From Dastarcus helophoroides (lineage: Eukaryota; Arthropoda; Insecta; Coleoptera; Bothrideridae): a stretch of 64,000 nucleotides of DNA. The notes under the pieces were generated by a model, which was given only the letters and a program-made list of their open reading frames with translations, was not told the DNA's origin and ran no database searches. Of this stretch, positions 1-12,299 are shown in pieces. A program made the position numbers and the translations under genes. Location: assembly GCA_028583605.1 (NCBI GenBank), contig CM053333.1, positions 29,801,302-29,865,301 on the forward strand, written 5' to 3'. Numbering within the stretch: position 1 is the stretch's first letter; each line of letters begins with the position of its first letter.

Positions 1-1329
1 GCAAAATATGTATACATTATAACTCCCATAATTCGACCATGATGTGTAACCACATGGGTCCAAAATACGAACCGGGCCCAGATCTAGCGATGACGTTGAT
101 TTTTTTTTTGGTCATCAAAAATGGGTGCAAATAAATATGAGTGAAAATAAATCGTCATGTGAGTGACAACCTTATTTTTGTCATAAAAAATATATCGATG
201 CAACAACAAGGGTGACAGAAATTGAGATAAAGGTATAGGCGACATCTTTTTTTTAGTCATCAAAACATATTTTTGAGGGGGTCTAAATTTTACATCTTAC
301 CCAGGGCCCATTAAAATCTGGCTACGGCACTGATGAAGGGACTAAGGGGTAGCTCGGATCCTAAAAAGGTCAAATTATCCAAAGTATAAAAAAATTAATA
401 CAAATTTTAACTGGAAATGTGTCCTCTGAATTATTTACATACATGTTATATATATTAAAATATATATTTTTTATCCATATATATTTGTGATATAAACATT
501 AAAAGAAAGCTAAAATTGTTTTCTGCTGCAGATTTGGACCACAGGCTTTTGTATTTCTATCTCTCCATATTTTAAATGTACCAAAAGGGAAGGAGTAGAG
601 ATGTCGTTCAATGTACTTTAGACACTTTAAAAGCATCTTTTGTTTACAACGTTTCAGTAGAACAAAATCGACAAGCTACAGACTAAAAAAAATATTTTTA
701 TGTAGTACCAAAGTGAAGGTCGGATTACCCGGAGAGTCGGGCCATTCGAAGTCGAACCAATGGAGTTATACTGTAGTACAATTTTATGATATTTATGTGT
801 TAAAAGTATAAAAGCCCTATTTAGACTTTAATTAAAAAGGGGCAGTATTTTAGTCTTATAATAAATATACTTATAGCTCAAACATTAAAGCAAATTATTT
901 AATTTTACCATAACGTTTACAGTTTTTTATAGGTAATTCAATGTAAAACAAATAACCGTTCAATTCGCATCAAAATTGGTAAAAATATACAACCACTATA
1001 ATAGATGTGTACAGAGTGACTCATTGGTACGGAAAAGCTTTGTGGCTCCTAAAGATTCTTCGCTAAAAAAAATATTCTTGTTACGAAGGTAAAGTAGCAT
1101 AAGAAGCATGTTCGAAAATTATTTTTTACTATGCAGCAGGGGTGACCAATTTCATTACATATATGATCGACTATTTTTGTTTAAAACGTGTCATGACCTA
1201 CTTATACTAAAATTTTGATATTTAATACATCGGTACACATAATAAACCTTTACTTCAAGAATAACGTATGTTCTTACATACAATGTGGAATAGCTAAATG
1301 GAACAAATTCAGTATCTCAGTTATTGTAC
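1..1329. other. AT-rich intergenic sequence, no gene seen
   Basis: No supported coding region. Between about 90 and 280 a motif made of a T run followed by GTCATCAAAA recurs about three times with drift, so it may be a decayed tandem repeat. The only longer open frame here (611-811) has no recognisable domain. Confidence 0.5.
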
Positions 1330-1703
1330 TGTAACGCAATGTAAATAGATGGAATAGAATTTAGAATAGAATTGTAGAATTTAGTAAATAATAAAAGTTT
1401 CTAGAAGGATCTGATAAGGGGACAGCGGCCGCGATAACGAAACAAACGGCAGATAAGCGTTCCAGAAATTTCGGCAAACGATAAGCCTTATCTGCCGAAA
1501 AGTTCTAGAAGCCGGGAGCCAAAACTATAAAAGGCGATCAGCTTTCCCTCAAGTCAGTCAGTTAGAGTCAGTGTAATTAGTGAGTTAGTAGAAGTTAATA
1601 ATAAGTGAGTTGATTGTTCAATTGTGGTGATTCAACTTAAGTTTGGTAATAAAGTGGTGTAATTCACACGTGGTAATCAATTCGAACCAATAAGCCCGCA
1701 ACA
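1330..1703 (+). repeat. Solo LTR of the gypsy-like family
   Basis: This 374-bp block matches, in the opposite orientation, the LTRs of the element at 25202-29635. It starts TGTAACG, ends with ACA, and is flanked by the 4-bp direct repeat gtac (1326-1329 and 1704-1707), as expected of a Ty3/gypsy integration. No internal gag-pol sequence adjoins it, so it is most simply a solo LTR left by LTR-LTR recombination. It carries the family's inner palindrome-like blocks around GGCAGATAAG/CTTATCTGCC and a TATAAAAGG box near 1526, a likely RNA polymerase II promoter element. It has clearly diverged from the nearly identical LTR pair at 25-29 kb, so this insertion is older. Confidence 0.9.
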
Positions 1704-2179
1704 GTACATATTTATAAAAAATCCCAAGACAGGTCAATTTAAGATTATAATATGACATCCTGCATCGCAAAAATTTCGTCCCCAGATACAACCCCCTTTG
1801 AGTTATCGTTTCAACCCCCAAATTGTTTAATTGGAAGTAGGGGCTTGGTATATTTCATTTGAAAGGTCTTTTTATTCTCTATTTAAAAATATCATGGTTG
1901 CTACATTTATTTAAAAAATTAACAATAAAAAAATAATTTATCAGCTAGATGAAATTTTCTAAAATAATAACTAATAACGGCTCGTCCTGGATAATGATAA
2001 AGGGACCAAAACAATTTCGATATCCTTTTTTAATTTTGTAAAATAAAACGTAAAAACTTATCAACCTTATAGTCAATTGTACTTTTTGTCGGAAACATCC
2101 CAGTAACTTTCAAAACTCTGAGAGAATTAAACAGTGGCCAGTATCGTGCTTCAAATATTTTTTGCATATTTTGAAAATT
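1704..2179. other. Intergenic, nothing recognised
   Basis: AT-rich sequence with no open frame, repeat or RNA signature I can support. Confidence 0.4.
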
Positions 2180-3688
2180 TAATATGGGTCATTTAACAGA
2201 AAATTCTGGACGTAAACTATCCTCCCGTTCGGATGTCCGGTCGAAGGGTTTACAAGGGAATTCAAAATCGACGGAAAATTTTAATCGACGGAAAATTTTA
2301 ATGTACCACGGGCCAAGTTTCTTTCAAACAATTCATTCAAAATTCAATTCTGTAACATTCGGGGTCTAAACTCAAATCTAAACTCGGTTCATCAACACCT
2401 TTAAAATGAAAGACCACATGTGCTGTCTCTCACAGAAACCCAAGTCTCCCCATCCATCAATACAGTCCATTTGCTTTGCCCTAACTACGACTTGCACACA
2501 AAATTTCGACACAAGAGGGAAATTTGTGCTTTTACGCGAAGCGACCTGTCCGGTCAACGACAAGAAGCACTGGAATCTGCTGATCATGATGTGATTTGGC
2601 TGAAAATCTGCTCCAAAAACGAAGTAATATTCATTTGTTCACTTTATGTGTCTCCAAACGATCCCTCATACAAACAGCTCTTCTCTTATCTCTCCGTTAC
2701 CTTTAATCACCTACAGACGAATTATCCAAAAACTGAGGTTGTCTTTCTCGGTGACTTCAACGTACACAACATCCCCTGGTTAAGGTTTTCTTTCCGAACT
2801 GACGACGCGGGAAGGGGGGCAGAGGCTTTCGCCATCACTTGTGGACTATCGCACTTAGTTGAGGAACCCACAAGAATTCCTGATGTAGATACCCATCAAC
2901 CTAATCTACTCGACCTTTTCCTTACAAATTGACCAAATTTGTATAAAATTTCTGTGACATCGCCACTTGGAAATTCGGATCACAAGCTTGTAGCAGCCTC
3001 TCGCTTTCTCGGATTTGCAAAGTTGATTGGAAAGAATTTTCCACCTTTACTCGATGAAAATAGCAATATTGCTACTACCTCCAAGGGTAAGGCTGACATG
3101 TTAGCCTTAATGTTTGCTGAAAATTCCAATCTTGATTCTCGAAACGCAGAACCCCCTATTCTTCCTATGGCTGGCACTTCGATGCCTGAAGTTGTTTTCA
3201 GACAACGCATAAACAGGAAGATTCTCCTCGAGCTCGCCACCTCGAAAACTTCTGGCCTTGATGGTATTCATGCTATTGTTGTTAAGAAGTTCACCCCAGA
3301 GTTGACTCCTGTCCTAAGCAAATTGTTCACACTCTCTTACAACAAAGGTGTATTCCCTTACATCTAGAAATCTACTAGAGTGCAGCCTGTCCCTAAAAAG
3401 GAAAAAAGGAATCTGGCTAACAACTATCGCCCTATATCTTTGATACCCGTTGTAATGGAAAAGTTATCAACATCGAGATTCTCAAATGTCTCGAGAAAAA
3501 TAGAATCGTCTACGTCAGGCAATACGGTTTTAGACAACAACGTTCCACTGTCAATCTACTGGCATATATTACTCATATCTGTAACTCAGCTATGAAAAAA
3601 CATGATGAGGCTAGGATTGTGGCATTGGATATCTCAAGGCTTTCGACAGAGCCTGGCATCGATCTCTTCTCGCCAAATTAACATCTCT
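2180..3688 (+). pseudogene. Truncated LINE (jockey/CR1 group), endonuclease plus partial RT
   Basis: From about 2338 the frame encodes the start of an apurinic-type endonuclease: CNIRGLNSN (catalytic Asn), then LSLTETQ (catalytic Glu), then VVFLGDFNVHN near 2745-2770. A stop lies near 2402. After LLDLFLTN a stop interrupts the frame, then GNSDHKLV (the SDH motif). Directly after this (about 3000) the sequence jumps to the segment reading FAKLIGKNF. The related copy at 46321 has about 450 bp between these points, so an internal deletion is present. The RT N-terminal part follows (SGLDGIHAIVVKK, NNYRPISLIPV) with frameshifts. Homology to the second copy stops at about 3688, inside RT motif A, so the 3' end is missing. 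A dead copy; the clade assignment within the jockey/CR1 group is tentative. Confidence 0.85.
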
Positions 3689-5072
3689 TTTCGACTTAAA
3701 CCCAAAATTTTAATTTTGTGAAAGATCTGATATTTTTCAGAAGTTCTTTCTTCTCGAGATCTCGAGTTTCAACTGAAAATTTCACTAAAAATTCCATATT
3801 TTTTCGAAATGTTGGTTATTTTGACTTACATAAAAATAAAAATTTTTTTGTTTTTCGAAATGTTTACTTTGATTTCAAACGCTCTCAAAATTTATATTTT
3901 TACGTTTTCCAAATTTCAATTCTTTTTTCACAGTTTTAACTCAAATTATTATTTACATTTTATTCTCAACTTTAAACATTACACTCGATATGCCGATAAA
4001 TGATTACTGATTAAGCTCAATTTTTACTTTTTTTTTCAAAATTTTTCTTCTGTCAAAATTTTAAATTTTTGACTTAGGATTCAAAATTGTTCCTTTTTAT
4101 TTTTTTTTTAAATTTTGATCTTTATTTCGAAATTTCTAATTTAAATTAAATTTAAAATTAAAAATTCTAAATTTGTTTTGGTTTTGGTTTCTTTAAAAAT
4201 GCTGATGAACATGATATTAAACAATATGGATCTGCTCTTAATAATTTTTGAGATATGTAGAAAAATCCTGAAAAGTAAGCGTAAATTGCAAGCGCGTTTA
4301 AAAGGTGGTAAACGCTCAAATGATTTTATACATAGTGCATATTATTTCAAACCGTTATTTTCTTAGAAAAGCAAATTAAAATCCTCTAGATTTATTTCAG
4401 TAAAATGCGTTTTTTCTCAAATTTTTTGGACCTGGACAGAAATAATGTCGTTAAAATATACTGATTTAATGCATTGTTTTAATTTTAATCATTTAAATTA
4501 CATATTTTTAGAAATATGAACCCTTAATTAGAAGACATATTGATCTGGGGGCTGCTTATCATCTATACCTAAATTCTATGCATCTCTATGTTTTCCGCAC
4601 AATTCACAGTATTTAAGAAAATAAGGGTAAAATTAGTGCTGAGTACAATATTTGTTCATTCTAGTCAATTTTACGTTTGTTTTGGTCAAGTAATTTAACG
4701 AAACATACTCATTTTCTATAACAACAATAAAAAATATTAACAAATAAATTTTATGAAGCATATTTTCAAAAAGCATGCTACACTGTCGCCTAATGAAGCA
4801 TAAGTACAAAAATAACAGATGTATATTTTGTCTTGGACTGATAAAATCGCAGTGAGACGAGACATTAAACTTGTGGTTTTATAAACTTTTTTGGAAACTA
4901 TGCAATAAAAAGTTTCTTTATTAATGCCTTTCATTACCGTTAAGAAATAAATTTCCAGCAACTTCATATCCACATTTTCTATTTTTCAAATTTAAAGTAA
5001 AATAATTCCCAAACTATAACAGGTGGACCCATAAATTTTTACATTAAATCAAAGTTTAGTTATAATAATATA
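3689..5072. other. AT-rich low-complexity intergenic sequence
   Basis: Dominated by runs of A and T and a recurring TTTCGAAAT-like word between 3720 and 4140. No gene, RNA or bounded repeat is supported. Confidence 0.5.
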
Positions 5073-5554
5073 CAGGGTGAGCCATCTGAATTTTTTAATA
5101 AAAATGTAATTTTGCATTTGCTAATCACCCTGCTTAAGAGCAAGTGTTATTTTAGTAGAATCACATTATTTTCCAAGAAAATGATATACCGTAATAATCT
5201 GTACTAAAAATAAAATTATTTGATTATTTTCGGTCTTTCATACGAACTTCCAAATTAGATTCAAATTTCATGAGGTTTCTAAATATCTAAAAAAACCATT
5301 AATCTCAGACACCTATTGTTTAATATCATTTTAAGTGGTATTTTATATGACATTTAAATATATAAAAATATGTAGATTATTCCATTTAAAAAAAGGTAAC
5401 TTTACTGCACCACCGTGTGTATGTTCATCCTGTACAGTAAAAAACAATTTTAAAATAAGCTTCTCAAGGGATTGTATCTTTGTACTAAAAAGATTTTTGT
5501 TAACAAAATAATTGTAGAAGTTGCAGGGCGTTACCCCAATAATGAGACACCCTG
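5073..5554. mobile_element. TA-flanked MITE with CAGGGTG ends
   Basis: About 480 bp beginning CAGGGTG and ending with the inverted CACCCTG, with TA on both outer sides (5071-5072 and 5555-5556). TA duplications are typical of Tc1/mariner-type transposition. No transposase is encoded, so this would be a non-autonomous element. The inverted ends are short, and beyond about 10 bp they diverge. Confidence 0.55.
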
Positions 5555-6129
5555 TATTCTTAAAGACACAAGGCATTTTCACATTTCATCATTCTGTTTT
5601 GGTTCATACAGAGAAATGTGGGACCATAATTCTCAAGGAACCCTGAATCCAAATGCATCAAAGGCAAAACATTATAATAATGTTGGATATAGGGATATTA
5701 ACAAAACCACGGATATTTCAAATTTCCTACAGTTCAAGGTATTCAGGGAAAAGTAGAATGCAAAGAATACTTTATAGAAGGTCCATGCATTTTAAGAAAA
5801 TTACCTGTAATCCTTTAAGATGTAATCTTCATCTGTCCTTTGATACCACGATTCCAAAACTTCATGATTCAATTTATGTGCCTTTGCTTTTTCTATTATT
5901 GCTAAAAACTTGCTTTCTTCTATTCGCAATGGTGCAATCATAGGTCCATAATTATTCCCAACTAAAACCTGATAAATTCAATAATAAGTGAAAGTATAAA
6001 AGTGATCATGTACATATATGCATGTAAGCAAAAGATTGCTATATCATAATTATTTAGATTTGTTCTAAACATTAGAAATGTTTAGGACAAACCTTTGGGT
6101 TTTGTACTTTTCTTAGATGTTGCTTTATT
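5555..6129. other. Intergenic, nothing recognised
   Basis: Short AT-rich open frames without domain signatures; nothing further supported. Confidence 0.4.
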
Positions 6130-7065
6130 TGGTTGTGTTGAAAGTGCGGCTGCATAAAGTGCGCCTGTGGCTGAAAGTGCGGCCACTTGGTAATCGAATG
6201 CCCGAATTATTTTGCCAAGTGATACCTGCAAAAATGAAAAGGTTGAAAGTGCCGCCACTGCATCTGTAGCCACCCTTACCCTTATCTTTATGCACTTATA
6301 TTATTTAGAGATTAAAAAATTTAAATTTCCTCCTAAGGATAGCACTTGTTTTCTTTAAATTCTTCTCAGGGTTTATTCAGATTCGAGCCTGACAGATATA
6401 TTTATTGCTTACTATTTTATCTTTTCATTTATTTATTTTTTATTTGAATTGATATATTTCTAAGGATCTTCCTCCGAATATAAGAAGTCCATTAAATGTT
6501 GTTTTAGCCTTATATTATATTTATAAACAATTTTGTATTTATGAACAATTTTGATCCTTTCTAAAAAATTTGTAACTGACCATTCTGGATGTTCTATAGT
6601 GACTTTAATTTGGATTTGTACCATATATTTATTTCTAATGATTTCAGTAAATTGAGATCCAAAAAGATTCTAGTTTTCTAAAAAAATTGTTTATTTTTAA
6701 TGTGTTATATAATATATCCTACTCAGTATCTAAAATAGTAACATATTTGGCAGTGCTTAAAATACAACAATATTTTTATATTGATATGTTTCATTTTTCT
6801 AATTCTAATATAGTTAAATAGTGCATTTTTAACAGATACCCTGGAGATCTAAAACACTTCATGAATTGAATGGCCACATATAATTACGATATTTATTGGA
6901 TCTTCAGTAATTAGCGAAGACCCTTTCCGGTGGTCACACTTTCATTCATGATCGTAGCATTATTAGCCTCAGTTATAAGAATGTAAACCCTAATTAAGTA
7001 TTGGCCGCACTTTTAACCCTAAATAAGCCCTGGTCACAATTTATGCAGCAGTATTTTCACACTGC
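6130..7065 (+). repeat. GAAAGTGCGG-type dispersed repeat, copy A
   Basis: The left end holds repeated units of GAAAGTGCGGC with GCATAAAGTGCG (about 6140-6270). The right end holds the inverted form CCGCACTTTTAACCC with TTTATGCAGCA (about 6990-7050). Copy B lies at 30831-31760 in the opposite orientation, sharing both ends in matching order. The structure, inverted ends made of short sub-repeats around an AT-rich core without coding capacity, suggests a non-autonomous DNA element of unknown superfamily. The right half also contains GGTCACACTTTCATTCATGATCG, which has a counterpart in copy B. Boundaries are approximate. Confidence 0.6.
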
Positions 7066-7499
7066 TTTGATTAGATAAAATATTTTAATACATAATTAGT
7101 TATTAATAATACTCTCTATTTATTTATACTACATACTTCTTTTTATAACCCACTTTTTAAATTCCAAAATTTGGAAGTGCCTACAGCATATAATTTTTTA
7201 ATTAAAAATAATTTGCATATCTTATGGTAACTACTCTGAAAGAGTGAAAATTATAATGAAATTTTTAAAGTATTTCTACCCAAAAAAAATAAATTTCGGG
7301 ATAATTAAGGTTGTACGATCATTATTCTGTAATTTCTTTCTTGTTAAAATAAAAGAAATATGTATACATATGTATTATAAAAAGAGAACTTCGGATGGAC
7401 TGAAAAACCCAATCAACGCACAGCCATAACTTCTGAAGTCATAAACATGGAATTCGGATAGAAGATTTCTCTCCTAATGTAGACAAGCGAGCAATAAGA

Positions 7500-8508
7500 A
7501 GGCATTTCTGGAAATTCGTCCTCTAGGAGAGTAGAAAGGGGGTAAAATGGGGTTTCGAAATGAAACATGAAACAGAGTTAATAATGCATTTTAAATTGAT
7601 CTTTCATGTAAATAATTTGCGAAAAAAATTATTAGACAATTCCGTCCCTAACGGCGTAAAAGGAAGTGAAATCGAATTTTTGGTATGGACCAAAGATAAT
7701 AATGTGTTTTAGGAACTGAAATTTTGTGTGAATAATCCATAAAAAAAATAATGAAACCCGTGTTTCGCCAATTTTAATCATTCAAGTTCTAAAGGGCTAG
7801 AACGGGATATCAAAAGTTGAAAAGAAAAAAATTTTAAAAATTATTTTATAACCCAAAATTTTGTATAAAAGAATATATGAAATAAAATTGAACATATATA
7901 TGGACGACTTTAATACACCTAAAGATGGGAAACGGGGTATCAAAGTTTAAGTGCAAAAAATTATAAAAATTATAACTCAAAACTCTATACAAATAAACTA
8001 AGAAAAACATATACCATATAAACACGTATTTCGCCGATTTCAATATTTCAGTCTCTAACGGCAAAAGGGGGTGAAATCCAGTTTCGAGATTTGTAAAAAG
8101 CAAAGTTAATAACGCGTTTTATAAAATAAAATTTTGTGTAAATATTCTATGAAAGAAATAAGTAAACATGTTTTTCGTCAATTCTACCAAGTCAGGTCCT
8201 AAGGGCCATTAAAAGTTGACAAGAGAAAAAATTAAAAAAAAATCATTTTATAATCCAAAGTTTTGTGGAAGGTAATAAATAATTGAGCACATACTTGGCA
8301 GATTTTAATAATTCGACCCTTGAGAAGAAGGAGAAGAAATTAATTGTAAAGAAATTAAAAAAAAAATATTTCATAATCCAAACCTCTATGCAAATAATTT
8401 ATGAAAGAAATATATAAACAACATAACAAACTTTAAGGGCGTAAATTTGGTGTGGAAATAATTTAAAAAAAGTTCTTTATACTCCAAAATTCTATTTGTA
8501 AAAATATA
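7500..8508. repeat. Degenerate satellite array, unit about 115-145 bp
   Basis: A word like CTAACGGCGTAAAAGG followed by GTGAAAT, then an A/T stretch and TTTTGTGTGAATAAT, recurs at about 7645, 7788, 7917, 8051, 8191, 8317 and 8431. Spacings of 143, 129, 134, 140, 126 and 114 indicate a decayed tandem array. Units differ strongly, so the array is old. It is abutted at 8509 by CAGGGTGGACCA preceded by TA, which looks like one end of a CAGGGT-type MITE whose partner end I could not find. Confidence 0.6.
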
Positions 8509-8519
8509 CAGGGTGGACC

Positions 8520-9079
8520 ATAAATAATGGTACACGGAGCAGCATTAGATTTTTTGTATAAAAATAATGTGATTAGCTGCATTTACCCCATACCAAAAGT
8601 TGATATTAACCCATATTTAGATTTTTTTTATATAACTATTGAATAAATAATAATGTAGCCACAAAATTTGGTACAATGGGGTTTTTTAAGTTGAAAAATC
8701 TTAATTTGATAACATACTACCAATGGCTGACAGGAGGCGCCACCTGCGATATTCTGTATGACTCTAAGTCATCATAATTTTTTGTGAATCCACGTATATT
8801 TATTTTAAATAAATAGTCTAATTTTCCCATATTTTTTGGGAAAAAGTTATGTTCTGAAAGTTGATACGAAAAACCGTTTCCATGACATTTGTCTTTAAAA
8901 TTTAAAGTGCCTTTGTTTTACATGACGTGGACATTACATTTTTGAAGTAGGTTTGAAAAAAATAATAATAATATGGCAGCTTTCAAAGTAATTTATGTCA
9001 AATATTACTTTATTGATAATATTATTACCTCCATTTTAAAAATCTTAGTAAAAAAATGCAAAAAATTAGTTGTAAAATA
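8520..9079. other. Intergenic, possibly part of an orphan-ended MITE
   Basis: Follows the single CAGGGTGGACCA end at 8509. No matching inverted end was found and no coding signal is visible. Confidence 0.35.
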
Positions 9080-9282
9080 TAATTTCATTAGAATCTAATG
9101 AAAACTATATTGCAATTGCAAAGTTGACGTAGATGAGGCAAAGCTTGTATCACGGGCTGCATCGCAACATCCATAGATACAAACGTCATCGGCGTGATTT
9201 TACTTTCATCTAATTCGACAAATGACCAATTAAATGTTCTGTAATTAAACAGTTAAATGTGCTTAAAATTGAAAATATATCC

Positions 9283-9337
9283 AACCGCAACGATAGACAA
9301 GTTTCGGCCTTCCTGGGCCTCATCAAAATGGTACGGT
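9283..9337 (-). ncRNA. Hammerhead ribozyme-like motif, probably inactive
   Basis: On the minus strand: UUGAUGA (9326-9320) replaces the canonical CUGANGA, a change at C3, which pairs with G8 and is normally essential. Stem II is GGCC/GGCC around a 6-nt loop (9319-9306). GAA follows at 9305-9303, then a two-pair stem III AC-UU-GU (9302-9297) and C17 at 9296. An outer stem I pairs ACCGUA (9337-9332) with the GCGGU side near 9283-9289, with an internal loop as in natural type I hammerheads. A decayed plus-strand relative is at 38076-38120. Confidence 0.55.
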
Positions 9338-9984
9338 GGTTGCCTACACTTCCAACTTGAAGCCGTTAGTCAGTGGTATAAGTATCCAAGAGAGTAAACC
9401 CCCATTGGGTGACTTGTAACTGACTTTTAACTGTTTATTACGCAAACATTTTCGCAACATGCTAATTGACGCATTTTTCTCTGCTGAGATAGTAAGCCTT
9501 GTGTCGCGAATAGTCGCGAATCCCATGAATGTTCCGATTATTTGAATTTGAATAATCTTCTGTTGGCAACCCTGCAGGTGGAGCATAGAGAAAGTCTGCT
9601 TCTAAGGTAGAGGAATACCCGGAGCAAATAAATGAAGAGGAAATAAAAAGTCCCTAGAGAACAAAGAAAAGGGGAATTAATGCGTAAGTATTTAGATGTG
9701 CATGTGTGTAGATAAAGGGTGTGGTCTTTTTGGATAGTGACCTAATTAAGAAGTATTGTTGGTAAGTTTTTGATATGTCTAAGCTTGTAATTATCAGAAA
9801 GTGTAAGGGTTGATGAAAATTAGTAAAATAATGATAATGAGATGAGAATAGCTGTGCGGTCTGGGGTGGCTGTAAGGGGAGGTTGGAGGCCACTAATGAG
9901 GGTGGTTACCCAGTTTTAAAGGTAGAAGGTGTTTGTGTAGAGATATAAGAGAAAGGAAGTACTTTAGATATAATTGTGAGAGAG

Positions 9985-10560
9985 TGTTTACCCTTTAATT
10001 AGCTCCAGGAGGTATTTACCTTAGAATCAACTTCAGAGGGTGTTAACCTCATAGTAGTATCAGATGATACTATCGTATGATCAACTTTAGAGGGTGTTAA
10101 CCCTATAAGTAGTATCAGAGGATACTGTAGCATAATCATCTGTAGAGTAGCATCAGAGAATGCTTGCCGTATAATCAGCTTTAGAGGGTGTTAACCCTAT
10201 AAGTAGTATCAGAGGATACTGTAGCATAATCATCTGTAGAGTAGTATCAGAGAATGCTTGCCGTATAATCAGCTTTAGAGGGCGTTAACCCTATAACCAG
10301 TATCAGAGTGCACTTATGGCATGATCAACTTTAGGGGGTGTTTCCCTTATGACCATAGTGTTAACCAGAGACTAAAGTGTTAACCCTATAATTGGAATCA
10401 GAGGACGTTTATAGCATGATCAACTTTAGAGGGTGTTTCCCTTATGATCATCAGAAAGTGTTTATATTAGATCAACAAGAGGGTTTTCACCCTAGTAATA
10501 ATGATATCAGTAGAAATTTACTTTACCCATGATACAAGAGAGTGTTTACACTATTTTCTG
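9985..10560. repeat. Tandem array, 94-bp higher-order unit
   Basis: The word TTTAGAGGGTGTTAACCC recurs at 10087, 10181 and 10275 (measured at its TTAG), an exact 94-bp period. Each unit contains smaller related blocks around GTATCAGAG. Outside the regular core the array continues with drifted units, for example TTTAGGGGGTGTTTCCC near 10332 and again near 10425. It sits inside the direct-repeat-bounded element. No coding frame runs through it. Confidence 0.85.
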
Positions 10561-11334
10561 TTACGAACTTATTTATATAATATATGTACAGTTTCAGTTT
10601 GTTAATAACTAGGTGAATCCAAGGCAATCCATTTCGCATATTTTACCTGTAACCTACAATATTCGCGACACCTTGTATATACAAATATATACAAGTTTAT
10701 TACGATGCAATTGAAATCTAATTTCATTAGAATCTAATGAAAACTAGAGTGCAATTGCAAAGTTCACGTAAATGAGGTAAAGCTTGTATCGCGGGTTGCA
10801 TTGCAATATCCATAGACACTCTGCGTGACTTTACTTTCATTTAGCTAGACAAATAACCAATTAAATGTTCTGTAATTAAACAGTTAAACGTGTTTAAAAT
10901 TGAAAATAAGTACAAAATTATGAAATTTTTATTTTTGATATTACAATTTGAAGATTAAAAAGAAACACTGTTATATCATAGTTTTATCTTTTCCCTTCTA
11001 TCGGCAATCCCCATAACTGCCCAATTTCTTTTTCTCAACAACTATTAGGATATTGAGAAAACCTGCAGGTTTCCAATAATCTATGACCCAATATCTACGA
11101 ATTCTAGTAAAATCTAAATTTTATCTTTAGAACCCCAAGAGAACACATTTTGAGCCGTACCTTTAAGACGTTTATATTATAAAAAAAATATTTTAGGATC
11201 CTTAGAGCTAGCTCTTTCAAATAATACCTCACATGATATATTAACTAAAAATTGATTTTTTACAGACCTAATTGACCCCCCATTTGGTTATAAAATATTT
11301 TTTTTCTAACCATTTGCTGGCGGCATTTGCCTGG

Positions 11335-11700
11335 GTTATAAAGAACAAGCTACCCAAAAAAAAAGGATAAAGTAGAGCAAACGGACAAGTCAGGTGTTTA
11401 CCAAATTTCCTGTAAATATTTTACTCAAAAATACTTCGGATTTCTTAAAATTGGACTGAAGGAGCATTTGGCTCATCTGAAGTACGAAAGAACTGAGAAG
11501 TTAAGTGTGGCTCGACATGCTTTTGAGTTAGATCATAGGATAGATAATAATATTAAACTGTTAAGAGTTGTAAATAAGAATTCTATTTTATATGCATGTA
11601 AAAGCTTAGCCAACCATAAGGCTGGAGACAACCTTATGAATGGTTGCTCTGGGTCTTTAGGCCACTCATCTTTGTTAAAAACAGTTAAAGTTGATGGATA
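11335..11700 (+). pseudogene. Penelope-like element fragment, GIY-YIG endonuclease C-terminus
   Basis: The frame reads SGVYQISC, then FLKIGLKEHLAHLKYE, then SVARHAFELDHRID, which follows the order of a PLE GIY-YIG domain: GxY start, helix with KEHL, and a histidine-rich end. The open part starts near 11468, but homology extends upstream to about 11335 in the same frame (KNKLPKKK, DKSG). The YIG half appears altered to FGF. It lacks RT, so it is a 5'-truncated fragment, and it is a different family from the PLE at 35-37.5 kb because the protein sequences differ throughout. Confidence 0.7.
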
Positions 11701-12299
11701 AGGAATTGTGACACTGCGACGTGTATGATTAAATGCTCAGGCGCGTTCGGATGCGGTCGATCATCCACGAAGTGAATATTCTTAGTATATAGGATTAGGT
11801 GTTATTATCAGGGGGGGCCGATATGAAATCCAAGTGTGCAAGAATGGGTTGGGACATTTGAGGTAGCAAGAGATAGCGCTGATGTCAAAGTCAAAGATAT
11901 ATGCATCTCTTTCTGATACATGGTTAAATTGACATTGACATTTACTATGTCAACATCAAACGCTGCTAACATTTACAACTCTCATCAACAGATGTCTCTT
12001 TCATTATGTTTCTGGGAGTTTATGATTTAAAGGTTGGATTCATTGGAACATTGGTAATATTGTCTGGAAGATCATATTAAAAAATTGCTGATCCATTTAA
12101 ATTTTGTTGTTCATAAATTCTTTAATTTAAGGCGTAATCCTTCGATTTTGTAGTTTGTGTGCAGTTATTGTGTTGTTTTGTTATAAATTGCAATTCAAAA
12201 CTACGAGACCTTGCTGTGTTTACAACATACAACAATAGAACCGATGTAAGGTAAGCAACATTAATAATTTTGTATTGACTTCGAAATTAGTGAATTGTG
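11701..12299. other. Intergenic, possible PLE 3' flank
   Basis: No coding signal. A stretch near 11857-11935 (TTTGAGGTAGCAAGAGATAG ... CATCTCTTTCTG) has a diverged counterpart near 13875-13935, suggesting an unnamed dispersed repeat. Confidence 0.35.

Larger units (their letters stand above)
9080..10908 (-). mobile_element. Non-autonomous element with direct terminal repeats and hammerhead-like motif
   Basis: Two related blocks of about 190-200 bp, 9080-9277 and 10719-10908, lie in direct orientation at the two ends. Both start TAATTTCATTAGAATC and end near TTAAAATTGAAAATA. Immediately inside the left block, read on the minus strand, is a hammerhead-like motif (9283-9337). The interior has no transposase or RT, but carries a 94-bp tandem array. 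Direct repeats plus an HHR beside one repeat is the arrangement known for PLE pseudo-LTRs and retrozymes, which is why I place it on the minus strand. Assignment is inference; no coding domain confirms it. Confidence 0.5.

Noticed and set aside
9080..10908. A standard LTR retrotransposon, based on the direct terminal repeats
   Set aside because: The repeats do not start TG and end CA at consistent positions, no primer site or polypurine tract is visible, and there is no gag-pol sequence.
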